A stretch of 64,000 bases of DNA from Selenomonadaceae bacterium (GTDB lineage: Bacteria > Bacillota > Negativicutes > Selenomonadales > Selenomonadaceae): positions 1-64,000 of the forward strand of contig JAFRRH010000013.1 of the NCBI GenBank assembly GCA_017428215.1. Direction: 5' to 3'. The notes beneath the pieces are model-generated. The model made no database searches. It saw only the letters and a list, made by a program, of their open reading frames with translations, and had not been told where the DNA came from. Every line of letters begins with the position of its first letter. The first letter of the stretch is position 1. A program made the translations under genes and the position numbers. Positions 48,672 through 57,650 of the stretch are shown here, piece after piece.

Positions 48672-49114
48672 TCTTTGCCCCTCCGCACTAATTTTTTTAC
48701 GACCTTTGCGCCGGCATTTTTAACTTTTCGCAACGGAGCAACGCGAACTTTTATTTTAGGTTTTATCTCGCGCTCCAATCCGAAATCGCCGCGCTTTAAA
48801 AACGTTGATTTAATTTTTTCAGGGCGGAAAAATTTTCTAATGGCTTTAGATAACTCTTCAGGTTCTTCAGAGTCGCTACAAGTAAAAATATCAACTGCAA
48901 CGTAGCGAAATTCTTTATAGACATGCAAAGCGATATGCCCCTTGTCAGATGCGCCGATAATCGAACAATGCTCCGCGTCGATAACTTCGGAAAAAAGACG
49001 CGGCTCATTGCCGACGACGCCTTTCAACGTGTCTTTTATCGCGTCGACATTGCTAAGCCGGCTTGTGTCGCAGTTGTACAAATCCAAAGTCAGTTGTCGT
49101 GCTAAAATCTTCAT
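48668..49114 (-). CDS. S-adenosylmethionine decarboxylase-like protein lacking the pyruvoyl serine
   Basis: 148 residues from ATG 49114, with GGAGG upstream. It follows the bacterial SpeD pattern: LTLDLYNCDTSRL at the start and FRYVAVDIFTCSD with the conserved Cys (C83 equivalent). At the processing site, where active SpeD has GESHLSVHTWPEY, this protein reads DKGHIALHVYKEF: the serine that becomes the pyruvoyl group is Gly, and the Glu before it is Lys, while both His positions remain. Self-cleavage is therefore not expected. It may be a neofunctionalised or regulatory homologue. The basic C-terminal tail (KVKNAGAKVVKKLVRRG) is unusual. Confidence 0.75.
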   Translation of the reverse strand: MKILARQLTLDLYNCDTSRLSNVDAIKDTLKGVVGNEPRLFSEVIDAEHCSIIGASDKGHIALHVYKEFRYVAVDIFTCSDSEEPEELSKAIRKFFRPEKIKSTFLKRGDFGLEREIKPKIKVRVAPLRKVKNAGAKVVKKLVRRGKE

Positions 49115-49144
49115 TTTTTCCTCCATAAATTTTTGTTCGCGCCG

Positions 49145-49153
49145 ATTATAGCA
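49145..49153 (-). promoter_or_regulatory. Extended -10 promoter for the SpeD-like/CobT operon
   Basis: Minus-strand TGCTATAAT; no clear -35. It is divergent from the cobK promoter. Confidence 0.55.
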
Positions 49154-49177
49154 CATTGTGCAAGAAAAATTCGACGC

Positions 49178-49206
49178 TTGAAAAATTTTTCCCGCTGAAT
49201 TAAAAT
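49178..49206 (+). promoter_or_regulatory. cobK promoter giving an apparently leaderless mRNA
   Basis: TTGAAA (49178-49183), 17-bp spacer, TAAAAT (49201-49206). Only seven bases separate the -10 from the ATG and no SD is present. Confidence 0.65.
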
Positions 49207-49213
49207 CCTGCCC

Positions 49214-49978
49214 ATGAATACAAAAATTTTTTTAATCGCGGGCACCGAAGACGGGCGCAAGCTCGCCGAGTTTTTATCTAGGAAAAATTTTGACGTAACT
49301 GCCTCTGTCGTCAGCGATTACGGCAGAAAACTTTTAGAGACCTGCGCGGGCATTAAAATTAACGACAAGCCACTTGACCGCGACGATTTGGAAAAAATTT
49401 TGCGCGAGGAGCAGTTTAATTTTCTCGTTGACGCCAGTCACCCCTACGCCAAAAATATTTCCGCTAATGCCATTGCCGCCGCTCAAGCCGCGCAGATTGT
49501 CTACATTCGCTACGAACGAGCAGAGGTTGCGTTTGATTACGAAAAAATCTTCCACGTAGACAGCTACGAAGAGGCGGCGATTAAAGCGGCTGAACTTGGG
49601 AAAAATATTTTCCTCACGACGGGCAGCAGGAACTTAAAAATTTTCGTTGACTTGCTTAAGGATTGCAACTTGACCGCGAGGATTTTGCCGACCGCTGAAG
49701 TTTTAACGCAATGTGAAGCTCTTAGTTTGACGCCGAAAAATATTATCGCCATGCAAGGACCATTTACAACGGAACTCAACGTTGAACTTTTCAAGCACGC
49801 AAAAGCGGAAGTTATCGTTACTAAAAATAGCGGACAAATTGGCGGCGCGGATACAAAGTTAGAGGCGGCGAAAATTTTAAACTTGCCTGTCGTCATGATT
49901 AATCGCCCAAAAATTATTTATCCAAACTTAGCGACGACCTTTAACGACGTTTTAAAACTTTTGGAGGAATTTTTATGA
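49214..49978 (+). CDS. cobK: Precorrin-6A (cobalt-precorrin-6A) reductase
   Basis: A 254-residue enzyme of corrin-ring synthesis that reduces (cobalt-)precorrin-6A with NAD(P)H. Family features: IFLIAGTEDGRKLAEFL (residues 5-21), LVDASHPYAKNISANAI (about 72-88), IFLTTGSRNLKIF, AMQGPFTTELN and VTKNSGQIGGADTKLEAA. It starts right at the promoter without an SD, suggesting leaderless translation. The following gene overlaps by 4 bases. The divergent neighbour encodes the CobT-like protein, consistent with a cobalamin locus. Confidence 0.92.
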   Translation: MNTKIFLIAGTEDGRKLAEFLSRKNFDVTASVVSDYGRKLLETCAGIKINDKPLDRDDLEKILREEQFNFLVDASHPYAKNISANAIAAAQAAQIVYIRYERAEVAFDYEKIFHVDSYEEAAIKAAELGKNIFLTTGSRNLKIFVDLLKDCNLTARILPTAEVLTQCEALSLTPKNIIAMQGPFTTELNVELFKHAKAEVIVTKNSGQIGGADTKLEAAKILNLPVVMINRPKIIYPNLATTFNDVLKLLEEFL

Positions 49979-50763
49979 GGAAATGCACAGTTCAAATCGT
50001 GACAGAAATCATAAGCCGTTTAGCCCCGCGCAGGCTCGCTGAAGATTGGGATAATCCTGGACTTTTAATCGGCGACCCGTCCGCTGAAGTCAAAAATATT
50101 TTCGTCTGTCTCGACGTGCTCGATAAAAATATTTCACAGGCTATTGAACTTGACGCGCAGTTAATCGTTGCTCATCATCCGCTGATTTTCCGTGCGATAA
50201 AAAATGTCCGCTTTGACCTGCCACTCGGAAATAAAATTGCTCGGCTGATAAAAAATAATTTGGCGGTCTTCGCGGCGCATACAAATTTAGACAGCGCGTC
50301 GGGCGGCGTTAATGATGTGTTGGCGAAAAAAATTGGACTTGTTGACGTGAAAATTTTAGGCGAAGAGGAATTTTCTATGGGGCGGCTCGGAAATCTCGAA
50401 GTGCCAATGACCGGCGAAGAATTTGCTCAACATGTAAAAAAATCTCTGAACGCTGAAAATGTTAGACTTGTTGACGCGGGAAATTTTTTAATCGGCAAGG
50501 TTGGGATTTGTGGCGGCGCGGGCGCGGATTTTATTCAGAAGGCAAAATTTTTCGGAGCGCAAGCGTTCGTAACCGGCGACGTTAAATATCACGAGGCTCA
50601 AGCCGCAATCGAAAATGAAATTCACGTCGTGGACGCGGGGCATTTTTATACGGAGTTCCCGATTGTCCACGAGCTTGCCGAATATCTGCGCGGGGAGCTG
50701 AAAAATTTCAACGTTGAGATTTTCGAGGACACGACAGCTAAAGATTTCTTCCAAACAATTTAG
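49975..50763 (+). CDS. Nif3-like dinuclear metal-centre protein
   Basis: A 262-residue member of the Nif3/YqfO (DUF34) family. Metal-ligand motifs: LAEDWDNPGLLIGDP, IVAHHPLIF (about residues 62-70), AAHTNLDSASGGVNDVLA (about 101-118) and the C-terminal VDAGHFYTEFPIVHELAEYL with His and Glu. The molecular role of the family is unsettled. It is translationally coupled to cobK through ATGA with GGAGG upstream. Confidence 0.9.
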   Translation: MRKCTVQIVTEIISRLAPRRLAEDWDNPGLLIGDPSAEVKNIFVCLDVLDKNISQAIELDAQLIVAHHPLIFRAIKNVRFDLPLGNKIARLIKNNLAVFAAHTNLDSASGGVNDVLAKKIGLVDVKILGEEEFSMGRLGNLEVPMTGEEFAQHVKKSLNAENVRLVDAGNFLIGKVGICGGAGADFIQKAKFFGAQAFVTGDVKYHEAQAAIENEIHVVDAGHFYTEFPIVHELAEYLRGELKNFNVEIFEDTTAKDFFQTI

Positions 50764-50764
50764 C

Positions 50765-50795
50765 TTGACTTAAAGTTGACTTCAGCTGATAAACT
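50765..50795 (+). promoter_or_regulatory. MerR-type promoter with 19-bp spacer and dyad
   Basis: TTGACT (50765-50770), 19-bp spacer, TAAACT (50790-50795). The imperfect dyad CTTAAAGT/ACTTCAG lies between the boxes. A long spacer holding an operator is typical of MerR-activated promoters, suggesting autoregulation. Confidence 0.6.
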
Positions 50796-50829
50796 TGCAC
50801 TGAAAAATTTTTTTGTCGGAGTGATGTTT

Positions 50830-51189
50830 ATGACGATTGGAGAAGTCAGCGAAAAATACGAGATGACAGCGGACACGCTTAGATATTACGAAAGAATCGG
50901 CTTGATACCGCCAGTGCCGCGCAATAGAAATGGGATTCGCAACTTCGACGAGACGGCGTGCGGTTGGGTGTCGTTCGTCAAGTGTATGCGGAGCGCGGGC
51001 GTACAAATCGAGGCGTTAATCGAATACGTTTCACTCATGCAAGCGAATACCGGTATCGAACGGCGCAGAAATATTTTAATCGAACAACGAGCGCGACTTC
51101 AAAAGCAAGCGGAACATTTAAAAGCGACGATTGAGCGGCTCGACTACAAAATTGCTAATTACGAAAAGTTATTCGCTAATAAAAATTGA
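50830..51189 (+). CDS. MerR-family transcriptional regulator
   Basis: A 119-residue regulator. The N-terminal winged helix reads MTIGEVSEKYEMTADTLRYY then ERIGLIPPVPRNRNGIRNF; the C-terminal coiled coil carries RRNILIEQRARLQKQAEHLK. The sensor region is short and lacks metal-binding cysteines of MerR/CueR type, placing it near the AdhR/YdeP-like subgroup. ATG 50830 has GGAG nine bases upstream. No obvious target gene adjoins it, and uvrA follows with its own SD. Confidence 0.9.
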   Translation: MTIGEVSEKYEMTADTLRYYERIGLIPPVPRNRNGIRNFDETACGWVSFVKCMRSAGVQIEALIEYVSLMQANTGIERRRNILIEQRARLQKQAEHLKATIERLDYKIANYEKLFANKN

Positions 51190-51301
51190 AATTTCCGGTC
51201 TCGCAAAAAGTGCGGGGCTGTTTTTTATCTGCATATAGTGTAAAATACATGTCGCACGTTGATAAAAATTCCGTGACGCCCGTTAAAAATTTCTGGGAGG
51301 A

Positions 51302-53803
51302 ATGATATTGAACTCAATTAAAATTCGCGGCGCAAAAGTTCACAACCTTAAAAATATCAATTTAGACATTCCGCGCGATAAATTTGTCGTGATAACGGGC
51401 GTGAGCGGCTCCGGAAAGAGTTCGCTCGCGTTCGATACGATTTATGCGGAAGGTCAACGCCGTTATATGGAGTCGCTGTCTAGTTATGCCCGCCAATTTC
51501 TCGGTTTGCCCGATAAACCCGACGTTGAATTAATCGAAGGGCTTAGCCCAGCCATTGCAATCAATCAAAAGACTACAAATAATAATCCGCGCTCGACTGT
51601 CGGCACGGTCACGGAAATTTATGATTATCTAAGACTACTTTTCGCGCGAATTGGCAAGCCGCACTGTCCGAAATGTGGCAAGCCCGTTAAAAGTCAAAGC
51701 GTCGACCAAATTTTAGACCAAATTTTATCTTTGCCGCTCGAAACTAAATTTTATCTGCTCGCACCCGTCGTTAATCATCAAAAAGGCACGCACAAAGATA
51801 TTTTAGAGAAATTGAGCGCGTCGGGCTTCGTTAGAGCTAAAATCGACGGAAAAATTCACGAGCTTGACGAAAACATTTCCTTAGCTAAAACCAAAAAGCA
51901 TTCGATTGAAGTCGTCGTTGATAGATTGATTAATCGCGACGGAATTCGCTCAAGATTGGCGGATTCTCTGGAGACTGCGCTTAAATTCGGCAACGGAATT
52001 GTCTTCGTGGAAACGGATAAAGAAATTTTGACGTTCAGCGAGAAAAATGCTTGCGTCGATTGCGGAATAAGTTTACCAGATATTACTCCGCAACTTTTTT
52101 CCTTTAACAGCCCAAAAGGCGCGTGTCCTAAGTGCAACGGGCTTGGAAAAATTTTTAATTTGCGCGAATGGTCAACGATGTATGAGTGGATGGCGGCGAT
52201 TCACGATTTTAAAATGTCAGACTTGCCAGAAGACGCTTGCCCCGCCTGTCACGGCAAAAGATTGAAGCCCGAAGCTTTAAGCGTGAAAATTAATGACAAA
52301 AATATCGCTGAAGTCGTCGATTTGTCGGTTGACGCTTGCAAAAAATTTTTCTCCACGCTTGAGCTTGACGAAACCGATAAAAAAATCGCCGCGCAGGTTC
52401 TCAAGGAAATTAATTCGCGGCTGAAATTTTTATGCGACGTCGGCTTAGATTATTTGAGTTTGTCGCGAAAGTCGGCAACATTAAGCGGTGGCGAATCACA
52501 GCGAATCAGATTGGCAACGCAAATTGGTTCGGCTTTGACGGGCGTTTTATACGTTTTAGATGAGCCGTCAATCGGACTTCATCAACATGACAACCAAAAA
52601 CTTTTGGAGACGCTAAAAAATCTGCGCGACTTGGGAAATACTTTGATAGTAGTCGAACACGACGAGGAAACAATCCGAACTGCTGATGAAATTGTTGACA
52701 TTGGACGCGGCGCAGGTAAAAATGGCGGCGAAGTTATTGCGCAGGGCACGGCAGATAAAATTTCGGCTGAAAAAAATTCTTTGACGGGCGATTATCTTAG
52801 CGGCAGAAAAATTATTCCGGTTCCGACGACGCGACGCGATATTTCACAAGTTTTGGAGTTCAAAGACGCTTGCAAGAATAATTTAAAAAATATTTCCGTA
52901 AAAATTCCGCTGAAAGCTTTGACGTTGATAACGGGCGTAAGTGGTAGCGGAAAATCTACGCTCGTTGAAGAAATTATTTATCCGCGCCTTAAGGAAATGA
53001 AACTTGAGCAGCTCGGAATCAGCAAAGTTACGATGATAGACCAAGACCCGATTGGCAGAACGCCGCGTTCAAACATTGCGACTTATACGGGCGTTGCCGA
53101 CCATATCCGAAAGCTTTTTGCAGAAACGAACGGTGCGAAAATTCGCGGCTACAAAGCTGGGCGATTTAGTTTCAATGTCAAAGGCGGGCGTTGTGAAAGT
53201 TGCAATGGAAATGGCGTTTTAAAGATTCCGATGAACTTTTTGCCCGATGTTTACGTAACTTGCGACGTTTGCAAGGGTAAAAGGTTTAACGCCGAAACTT
53301 TAGAGGTAACTTACAAAGGCAAAAATATTTCGGACGTGTTAAACATGCCCGTTGATGAGGCTTTAGAATTTTTCGAGAACGTGCCGACGATTAAGCGTAT
53401 GTTGCAAGTTTTGCACGACGTTGGCTTGGGATATATCGAGCTTGGACAATCGGCAAATACTTTCAGCGGCGGCGAGGCGCAAAGAGTAAAATTGGCGTAT
53501 GAATTGGCGCGACCGCTCGGAAAAATGGCAAATATTTACATAATGGACGAGCCAACGACCGGTTTGCACTTCGACGACGTAAAAAAATTGATTGATGTGA
53601 TTCAGCGGCTAGTAAATCGCGGCGACACGGTGATAATTATCGAACACAACTTGGACGTTATAAAAAATGCCGATTATATTATTGATTTAGGACCGGACGG
53701 CGGTGACAAGGGCGGTGAAGTTGTAGCTTGCGGCACTCCAGAAAATGTTGCTTGCGTCGAGAGTTCTTACACTGGTCAAGCGTTAAAAAAAATTTTGATA
53801 TAA
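51302..53803 (+). CDS. uvrA: Excinuclease ABC subunit A (short form)
   Basis: An 833-residue DNA-damage sensor of nucleotide excision repair; usual UvrA is about 940. Seen: Walker [21 protein letters not shown], UvrB-binding region (about 120-240), zinc cysteines CVDCG...CPKCNG and CPACHG, signature [25 protein letters not shown], a second Walker [20 protein letters not shown]...CDVCKG zinc module, [12 protein letters not shown] and [11 protein letters not shown]. The stretch after GLGK (normally containing GAIxPW and FEGVxPxLxRR) is replaced by a short segment ([20 protein letters not shown]). TTG 51308 is an alternative start, better spaced from GGGAGG. Confidence 0.93.
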   Translation: MILNSIKIRGAKVHNLKNINLDIPRDKFVVITGVSGSGKSSLAFDTIYAEGQRRYMESLSSYARQFLGLPDKPDVELIEGLSPAIAINQKTTNNNPRSTVGTVTEIYDYLRLLFARIGKPHCPKCGKPVKSQSVDQILDQILSLPLETKFYLLAPVVNHQKGTHKDILEKLSASGFVRAKIDGKIHELDENISLAKTKKHSIEVVVDRLINRDGIRSRLADSLETALKFGNGIVFVETDKEILTFSEKNACVDCGISLPDITPQLFSFNSPKGACPKCNGLGKIFNLREWSTMYEWMAAIHDFKMSDLPEDACPACHGKRLKPEALSVKINDKNIAEVVDLSVDACKKFFSTLELDETDKKIAAQVLKEINSRLKFLCDVGLDYLSLSRKSATLSGGESQRIRLATQIGSALTGVLYVLDEPSIGLHQHDNQKLLETLKNLRDLGNTLIVVEHDEETIRTADEIVDIGRGAGKNGGEVIAQGTADKISAEKNSLTGDYLSGRKIIPVPTTRRDISQVLEFKDACKNNLKNISVKIPLKALTLITGVSGSGKSTLVEEIIYPRLKEMKLEQLGISKVTMIDQDPIGRTPRSNIATYTGVADHIRKLFAETNGAKIRGYKAGRFSFNVKGGRCESCNGNGVLKIPMNFLPDVYVTCDVCKGKRFNAETLEVTYKGKNISDVLNMPVDEALEFFENVPTIKRMLQVLHDVGLGYIELGQSANTFSGGEAQRVKLAYELARPLGKMANIYIMDEPTTGLHFDDVKKLIDVIQRLVNRGDTVIIIEHNLDVIKNADYIIDLGPDGGDKGGEVVACGTPENVACVESSYTGQALKKILI

Positions 53804-53809
53804 AAAAAT

Positions 53810-53840
53810 TCCCCTCCCGACAATTCGAGAGGGATTTTTT
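53810..53840. terminator. Terminator between uvrA and the permease gene
   Basis: TCCCCTC paired with GAGAGGGA (one bulge) followed by TTTTTT on the plus strand; A-run on the other side, so possibly bidirectional. Confidence 0.7.
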
Positions 53841-53860
53841 ATGTTACTTCAATGTATTAC

Positions 53861-55307
53861 TTAGGTGTTTGCGTTTCTTGAACGGAAGAAATAATATCCC
53901 ATAATCGTCCAAATCAGCAGGAAGAAATAAGATTCTTTACCTAGAGAAATGTTGAAGTACGGAATAGGAACCAACAACAAAATTGCGAATAAAATCGAGA
54001 ACGCGAAATCCAAAAGCCCCGTGATTTTAATTGCAGTGTCGCCATTGTCTTTTGCGTATCTGTAGGCAACAAGCGAGGTGTAACCATAACCGACGGCTGC
54101 ACCCAGAGACGCCATATCTACAATCCAACCCAAAACAGTACGCCCCATGAACGGAGCAATAACGGATACAGCTAAAATAAACAGGATTGCATTACGCGGA
54201 GTTTTATATTTGCTGTGCAGTTTGCTGAAGAGTTTGGGAAGAACTTCATCTCTCGACATCGCGAAGAGTAAACGGCTGGTTGCCATATAAAAGCCAAGCA
54301 AACCAGAGAGAATTGCCGCTATAACCGCCGTGCTCAAAAGGAACAAGCCAACTTCGCCTAAAAGTAAATACGTCGAATAGAAAGTCGGCAACGTCATCAA
54401 GCCTTCAGCGGTCTTTGAGGCGGCTATGTAATCTACCCAGCTCGTGAAACCTTCGGGCAGAATTGAGATTGTTATCATGTTCAAAGCGACGTAAGCGAGG
54501 GAACCAAAGACGATTGCTACTACCATTATGAACAAACTCTTTGCCGGTGAGAAATTAAATTCTTCTGCGGCTTGCGGTATCGTGTCGAAGCCGACGAAAG
54601 CCCAAGGCGATATTGCTAAAATGGCGAGGATAGCGACGACGTGATTTTCTACGTTCGGCGGAAAACCCGGAGAGAAATTTACTAACGACGCTTGAGGATT
54701 CGTGAGTGCCGCAAAGGAAACGGCGGCGATACCTCCGACGAGTAGCAGGACTAAGAGCGTTTGAAATTTTCCGGTAATGCTTACGCCTCTTATGTTCAGC
54801 CACGCGAAAAGGAAAAGAGCCGCTAACGCCAGCATTACTTCGCCCATGTAGACATCATAGCCGAAAACTTGGTAATGGAAACCGAATTGGAATGAAAAAA
54901 CGTCGTGCAAGACAGTTCGGAAAATTAAAGCCAGAGCCGGTCGCATTGAGAGGAACGATTGACAGATAGCACAGAGCCAAAAACCACGAGCAGATAAAAG
55001 CATTTTTTCTGCCAAATATGGCGTTAACATATATAAATTCGCCGCCAGCAACGGGATAACGCTTTATCATGTAGTAGTAGTTGGTTGCAATTATAATCAA
55101 AATGATTGTCGCCGCAATCATAGCGAGTGCCATACCCAGAGGACCCGCTTTAACCAAAAAGATTTCGCCGGGCATGATAAAAGCACCCCAACCGATTATG
55201 CAACCCAATGCCAATGCCCAAACGTTTAACGGCGACAATTTCTTTTGCAATGCCTCTTCTGGCAAAGCAGATGCAATTCCTGATAAATTATTTTGAACTA
55301 CAGACAA
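53861..55307 (-). pseudogene. APC-superfamily amino-acid permease interrupted by a frameshift
   Basis: The first frame (TTG 55307 after AAGGAGG) encodes residues 1-125 of a permease: LNVWALALGCIIGWGAFIMP, GPLGMALAMI, YPVAGGEFIYVNAIFG and LCYLSIVPLNAT. It then leaves frame at CCGG (54937-54940). Removing one base there restores NATALALIFRTVLHDVFSF and the rest of a normal 12-helix APC transporter (FVGFDTIPQAAEEFNFSP, later MSRDEVLPKLFSK). The whole would be about 482 residues. It is either a real single-base inactivation or a sequencing error. A strong promoter precedes it. Confidence 0.85.
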
Positions 55308-55364
55308 AATGAATACCTCCTTAAAATTTACAAATTTATCTGTGCTGTGGTAAAAACGGTTGTC

Positions 55365-55393
55365 ATTATACGGAAATAAATTATCTATTGCAA
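55365..55393 (-). promoter_or_regulatory. Promoter of the permease gene
   Basis: Minus-strand TTGCAA (55388-55393), 17-bp spacer, perfect TATAAT (55365-55370). Confidence 0.8.
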
Positions 55394-55418
55394 ATGTTTA
55401 AGTAAAATTGTTAAAAAC

Positions 55419-57194
55419 TCATTGTGATTGCGCGTCGAAAAATTCTTTCAGCGCGAGGGCGGCGGCTTTTGTCATGCCCGGTACGTCTGCAAGTTCTTCG
55501 ACCGTAGCAGATTTTATTTTGGCTAGCGTCTTGAATTTTTTAAAGAGTTCAGTGCGCCGTTTAGTTCCAATACCAGCTACGTTGTCGAGTTCGGATTTTA
55601 AGTTGCGTTTACGTCTAAGTTTTCTATGATAAGTTATGGCGAAACGGTGAGCCTCGTCGCGAATTCGTTGCATGAGCTTAAGAGCTTGGCTATCACGCGG
55701 CAATTCGACGGGTATTGAAGATCCTTCGACAAAAATCAATTCAAATTGTTTAGCTAAGCCGACGACGGGAACTTGATGACCTGCGCCGCGAATTATTTCC
55801 AGCGCGGAACTTAATTGCCCTAAACCGCCGTCAATGACGATTAAGTCGGGCAAGTTATCAGTTGCTCCATAGCGGCGGCTCGTGACTTCGCGCATTGATA
55901 AAAAATCATCGGGCTTGCCTTCCGTAGAACGAATTTTAAAGCGGCGGTAACTTTTTTTATCGGGTGCACCATCCTCGAACACGACCATTGACGCTACAGT
56001 TTCCGCGCCCTGTATGTGCGATATATCGAAACATTCCATACGACGCGGCAGTTGCGGAAGTTTTAAAAATTTTTTCAGCTCCTCGACTGCCCCTAAGGTT
56101 TGAGCGTTTTTTAATTGTTGCCGCGCAGATTCTTCTGCCAAAAATTTTTCCGCGTTTTGGTTAGCCATTTCCACCAATGAACGTTTAACACCGCGTTTAG
56201 GTTCGATTAACTTCACGCCGAGCCATTCACTTAAAATTTTTAAATCATCTTCCGCTAAAATTGTCGGTAATAAAATTTCTGTGGCTACAATTTGCGACCG
56301 CGAATAATATTGCTTGATAAATTCCGTGACGGCTTGCGCGTCTGATTCGTCAACTGCTCCGTTTAATAAAAAATTTTCACGCCCCGTAACTTTACCGTCT
56401 CTGATGAAAAAAATCTGCACGCAAGTTTCATTTTCGAGCCGAGCCAAACCAATCGCGTCAACGTCGCCGGTATCAGTGACGATTTTTTGTTTTTCCGTGA
56501 CTTTCTTTATTGCCGACAAAATATCTCTAAATCGTGCCGCCTGCTCAAAGTTTAAAGATTCTGCCGCCTCGTTCATCTGCGCGGCAAGTTCGCGTTCAAT
56601 CTGCGTAGTGCGTCCCTCTAAAAATTTTTCGGCGGCGTGGACAAATTGCATATAATCTTCGCGGGAAATTTTATTTGCACAGGGCGCGAGGCAACGTTTG
56701 ATATGAAACTCCAGACACGGACGCTTAGCAAAAGTTTTGCACGTCCTTAGCGGAAAAATTTTTCTAAGCAAGGCGAGAGTTTCTTTGACAGCAAGCCCGC
56801 TCGTATAAGGTCCAAAATAACGCGAGCCGTCATGAATAATTCGCCGCGTCAAAATAATTCGCGGGAAATCTTCAGCAGTTACACGCAAGTAAGGATAACT
56901 CTTGTCGTCTTTCAAGCTGATATTGTAGCGCGGGCGGTGTTTTTTTATCAAATTGCATTCCAAAATCAAAGCTTCTACTTCCGTTGCGGTGATAATTGTT
57001 TCAAAGTCGGTGATTTTGGCAACCATAGCTTTAACTTTCGCGCTGTGATTTTTTCCGGCTTGAAAATACTGACGAACGCGATTTTTCAGCACGCGAGCCT
57101 TGCCGACGTAAATAATTTTGCCGCGAGCGTCTTTCATTACGTAAACGCCTGGTTTATCGGGCAATCTTTTAAGTTTTTCTTGAAGAATATCCAT
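55419..57194 (-). CDS. uvrC: Excinuclease ABC subunit C
   Basis: A 591-residue nuclease that makes both incisions in nucleotide excision repair. The N-terminal GIY-YIG domain is GVYVMKDARGKIIYVGKARV (about 16-35), followed by the Cys-containing CLAPCANKIS, a UvrB-binding UVR motif (ERELAAQMNEAAESLNFEQA), the RNase-H-like domain (MECFDISHIQGAETVASMVV, VIDGGLGQLSSAL) and tandem C-terminal helix-hairpin-helix motifs (VAGIGTKRRTELFKKF, LADVPGMTKAAALAL). Length is normal. AAAGGA precedes the ATG. UvrA is encoded nearby on the other strand; UvrB is not in the window. Confidence 0.95.
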   Translation of the reverse strand: MDILQEKLKRLPDKPGVYVMKDARGKIIYVGKARVLKNRVRQYFQAGKNHSAKVKAMVAKITDFETIITATEVEALILECNLIKKHRPRYNISLKDDKSYPYLRVTAEDFPRIILTRRIIHDGSRYFGPYTSGLAVKETLALLRKIFPLRTCKTFAKRPCLEFHIKRCLAPCANKISREDYMQFVHAAEKFLEGRTTQIERELAAQMNEAAESLNFEQAARFRDILSAIKKVTEKQKIVTDTGDVDAIGLARLENETCVQIFFIRDGKVTGRENFLLNGAVDESDAQAVTEFIKQYYSRSQIVATEILLPTILAEDDLKILSEWLGVKLIEPKRGVKRSLVEMANQNAEKFLAEESARQQLKNAQTLGAVEELKKFLKLPQLPRRMECFDISHIQGAETVASMVVFEDGAPDKKSYRRFKIRSTEGKPDDFLSMREVTSRRYGATDNLPDLIVIDGGLGQLSSALEIIRGAGHQVPVVGLAKQFELIFVEGSSIPVELPRDSQALKLMQRIRDEAHRFAITYHRKLRRKRNLKSELDNVAGIGTKRRTELFKKFKTLAKIKSATVEELADVPGMTKAAALALKEFFDAQSQ

Positions 57195-57217
57195 TGTTAA
57201 TCCTTTCCAAAGTTTGC

Positions 57218-57246
57218 TTGAAAAATTTATGAGTGTATGATATATT
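57218..57246 (+). promoter_or_regulatory. Promoter of the small ORF at 57301
   Basis: TTGAAA (57218-57223), 17-bp spacer, TATATT (57241-57246), in the gap upstream of uvrC and divergent from it. Confidence 0.75.
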
Positions 57247-57300
57247 TAACGCGGTAGTTCGGTGAGTCGGCTCTCCTCTTGCATGAGAGGGGGTGATGTC

Positions 57301-57378
57301 ATGGATAAATTTGATTGGTTGATGCTCGTGCTCAGCTTGATTCAAACTATCGTGGCATTGCTCACGTTCCTGAAGTAA
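57301..57378 (+). CDS. 25-residue hydrophobic peptide, holin-like/type I toxin candidate
   Basis: ATG 57301 follows GAGAGGGGGTG. The peptide is a single membrane helix with short charged ends (MDKFDWLMLVLSLIQTIVAL, tail LTFLK), as in small holin-like toxins of Firmicutes. In the leader CCTCT can pair with AGAGG of the SD, and the segment TTGCATGAGAGGGGGTGATG resembles the leader of the unit 1 toxin at 42157. A minus-strand sRNA ends 11 bases beyond its stop codon. The role is inferred. Confidence 0.6.
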   Translation: MDKFDWLMLVLSLIQTIVALLTFLK

Positions 57379-57388
57379 TTTAGGCACG

Positions 57389-57495
57389 AAAAAAGCCGCA
57401 TCTGCGGACGCGACCTTCTTCAAATAGCTATTGACTAACAAGAGAAGGCGTCGACGATCCCACACCGACTACCTTTAAAATTGCCTTCTTCAAAC
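57389..57495 (-). ncRNA. Small RNA copy 1 (about 107 nt)
   Basis: Defined by a minus-strand promoter at 57502-57530 and a terminator CCGCAGATGCGG followed by TTTTTT (57389-57407). It shares ordered blocks with copy 2: AATTTTAAAGGTAGTCGGTG, CTTGTTAGT, GAAGAAGGTCGCGTCCGCAG. No ORF. It ends just beyond the 25-codon gene and may be antisense to its 3' transcript. Confidence 0.7.
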
Positions 57496-57501
57496 ACAAA
57501 A

Positions 57502-57530
57502 ATCATATCACACGCAGAAAAATTTTTCAA
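57502..57530 (-). promoter_or_regulatory. Promoter of small RNA copy 1
   Basis: Minus-strand TTGAAA (57525-57530), 17-bp spacer, TATGAT (57502-57507). Confidence 0.75.
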
Positions 57531-57539
57531 GCCTTAGCG

Positions 57540-57644
57540 AAAAAAGCCGCATCTGCGGACGCGACCTTCTTCACCAGTTTTTTTACTAACAAGAAAAGGT
57601 ATCGACGTTCCACCACCGACTACCTTTAAAATTACCTTCTTGAC
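57540..57644 (-). ncRNA. Small RNA copy 2 (about 105 nt)
   Basis: The same layout as copy 1: own promoter, the conserved blocks listed for copy 1, and the identical terminator stem CCGCAGATGCGG with TTTTTT (57540-57558). The internal segment between the blocks differs (ACTGGTGAAG against GCTATTTGAAG). Confidence 0.7.
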
Positions 57645-57650
57645 AGGAAA

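Noticed and set aside
49154..49213. Cobalamin riboswitch upstream of cobK or the CobT-like gene
   Set aside because: The divergent intergenic region is about 100 bases, fully occupied by promoters; no B12-box-like sequence was seen.
57169..57465. 98-codon minus-strand frame starting MWDRRRLLLL
   Set aside because: It runs across two promoters, the sRNA and the 25-codon gene region, has no SD and no family resemblance; the sRNA explanation fits better.
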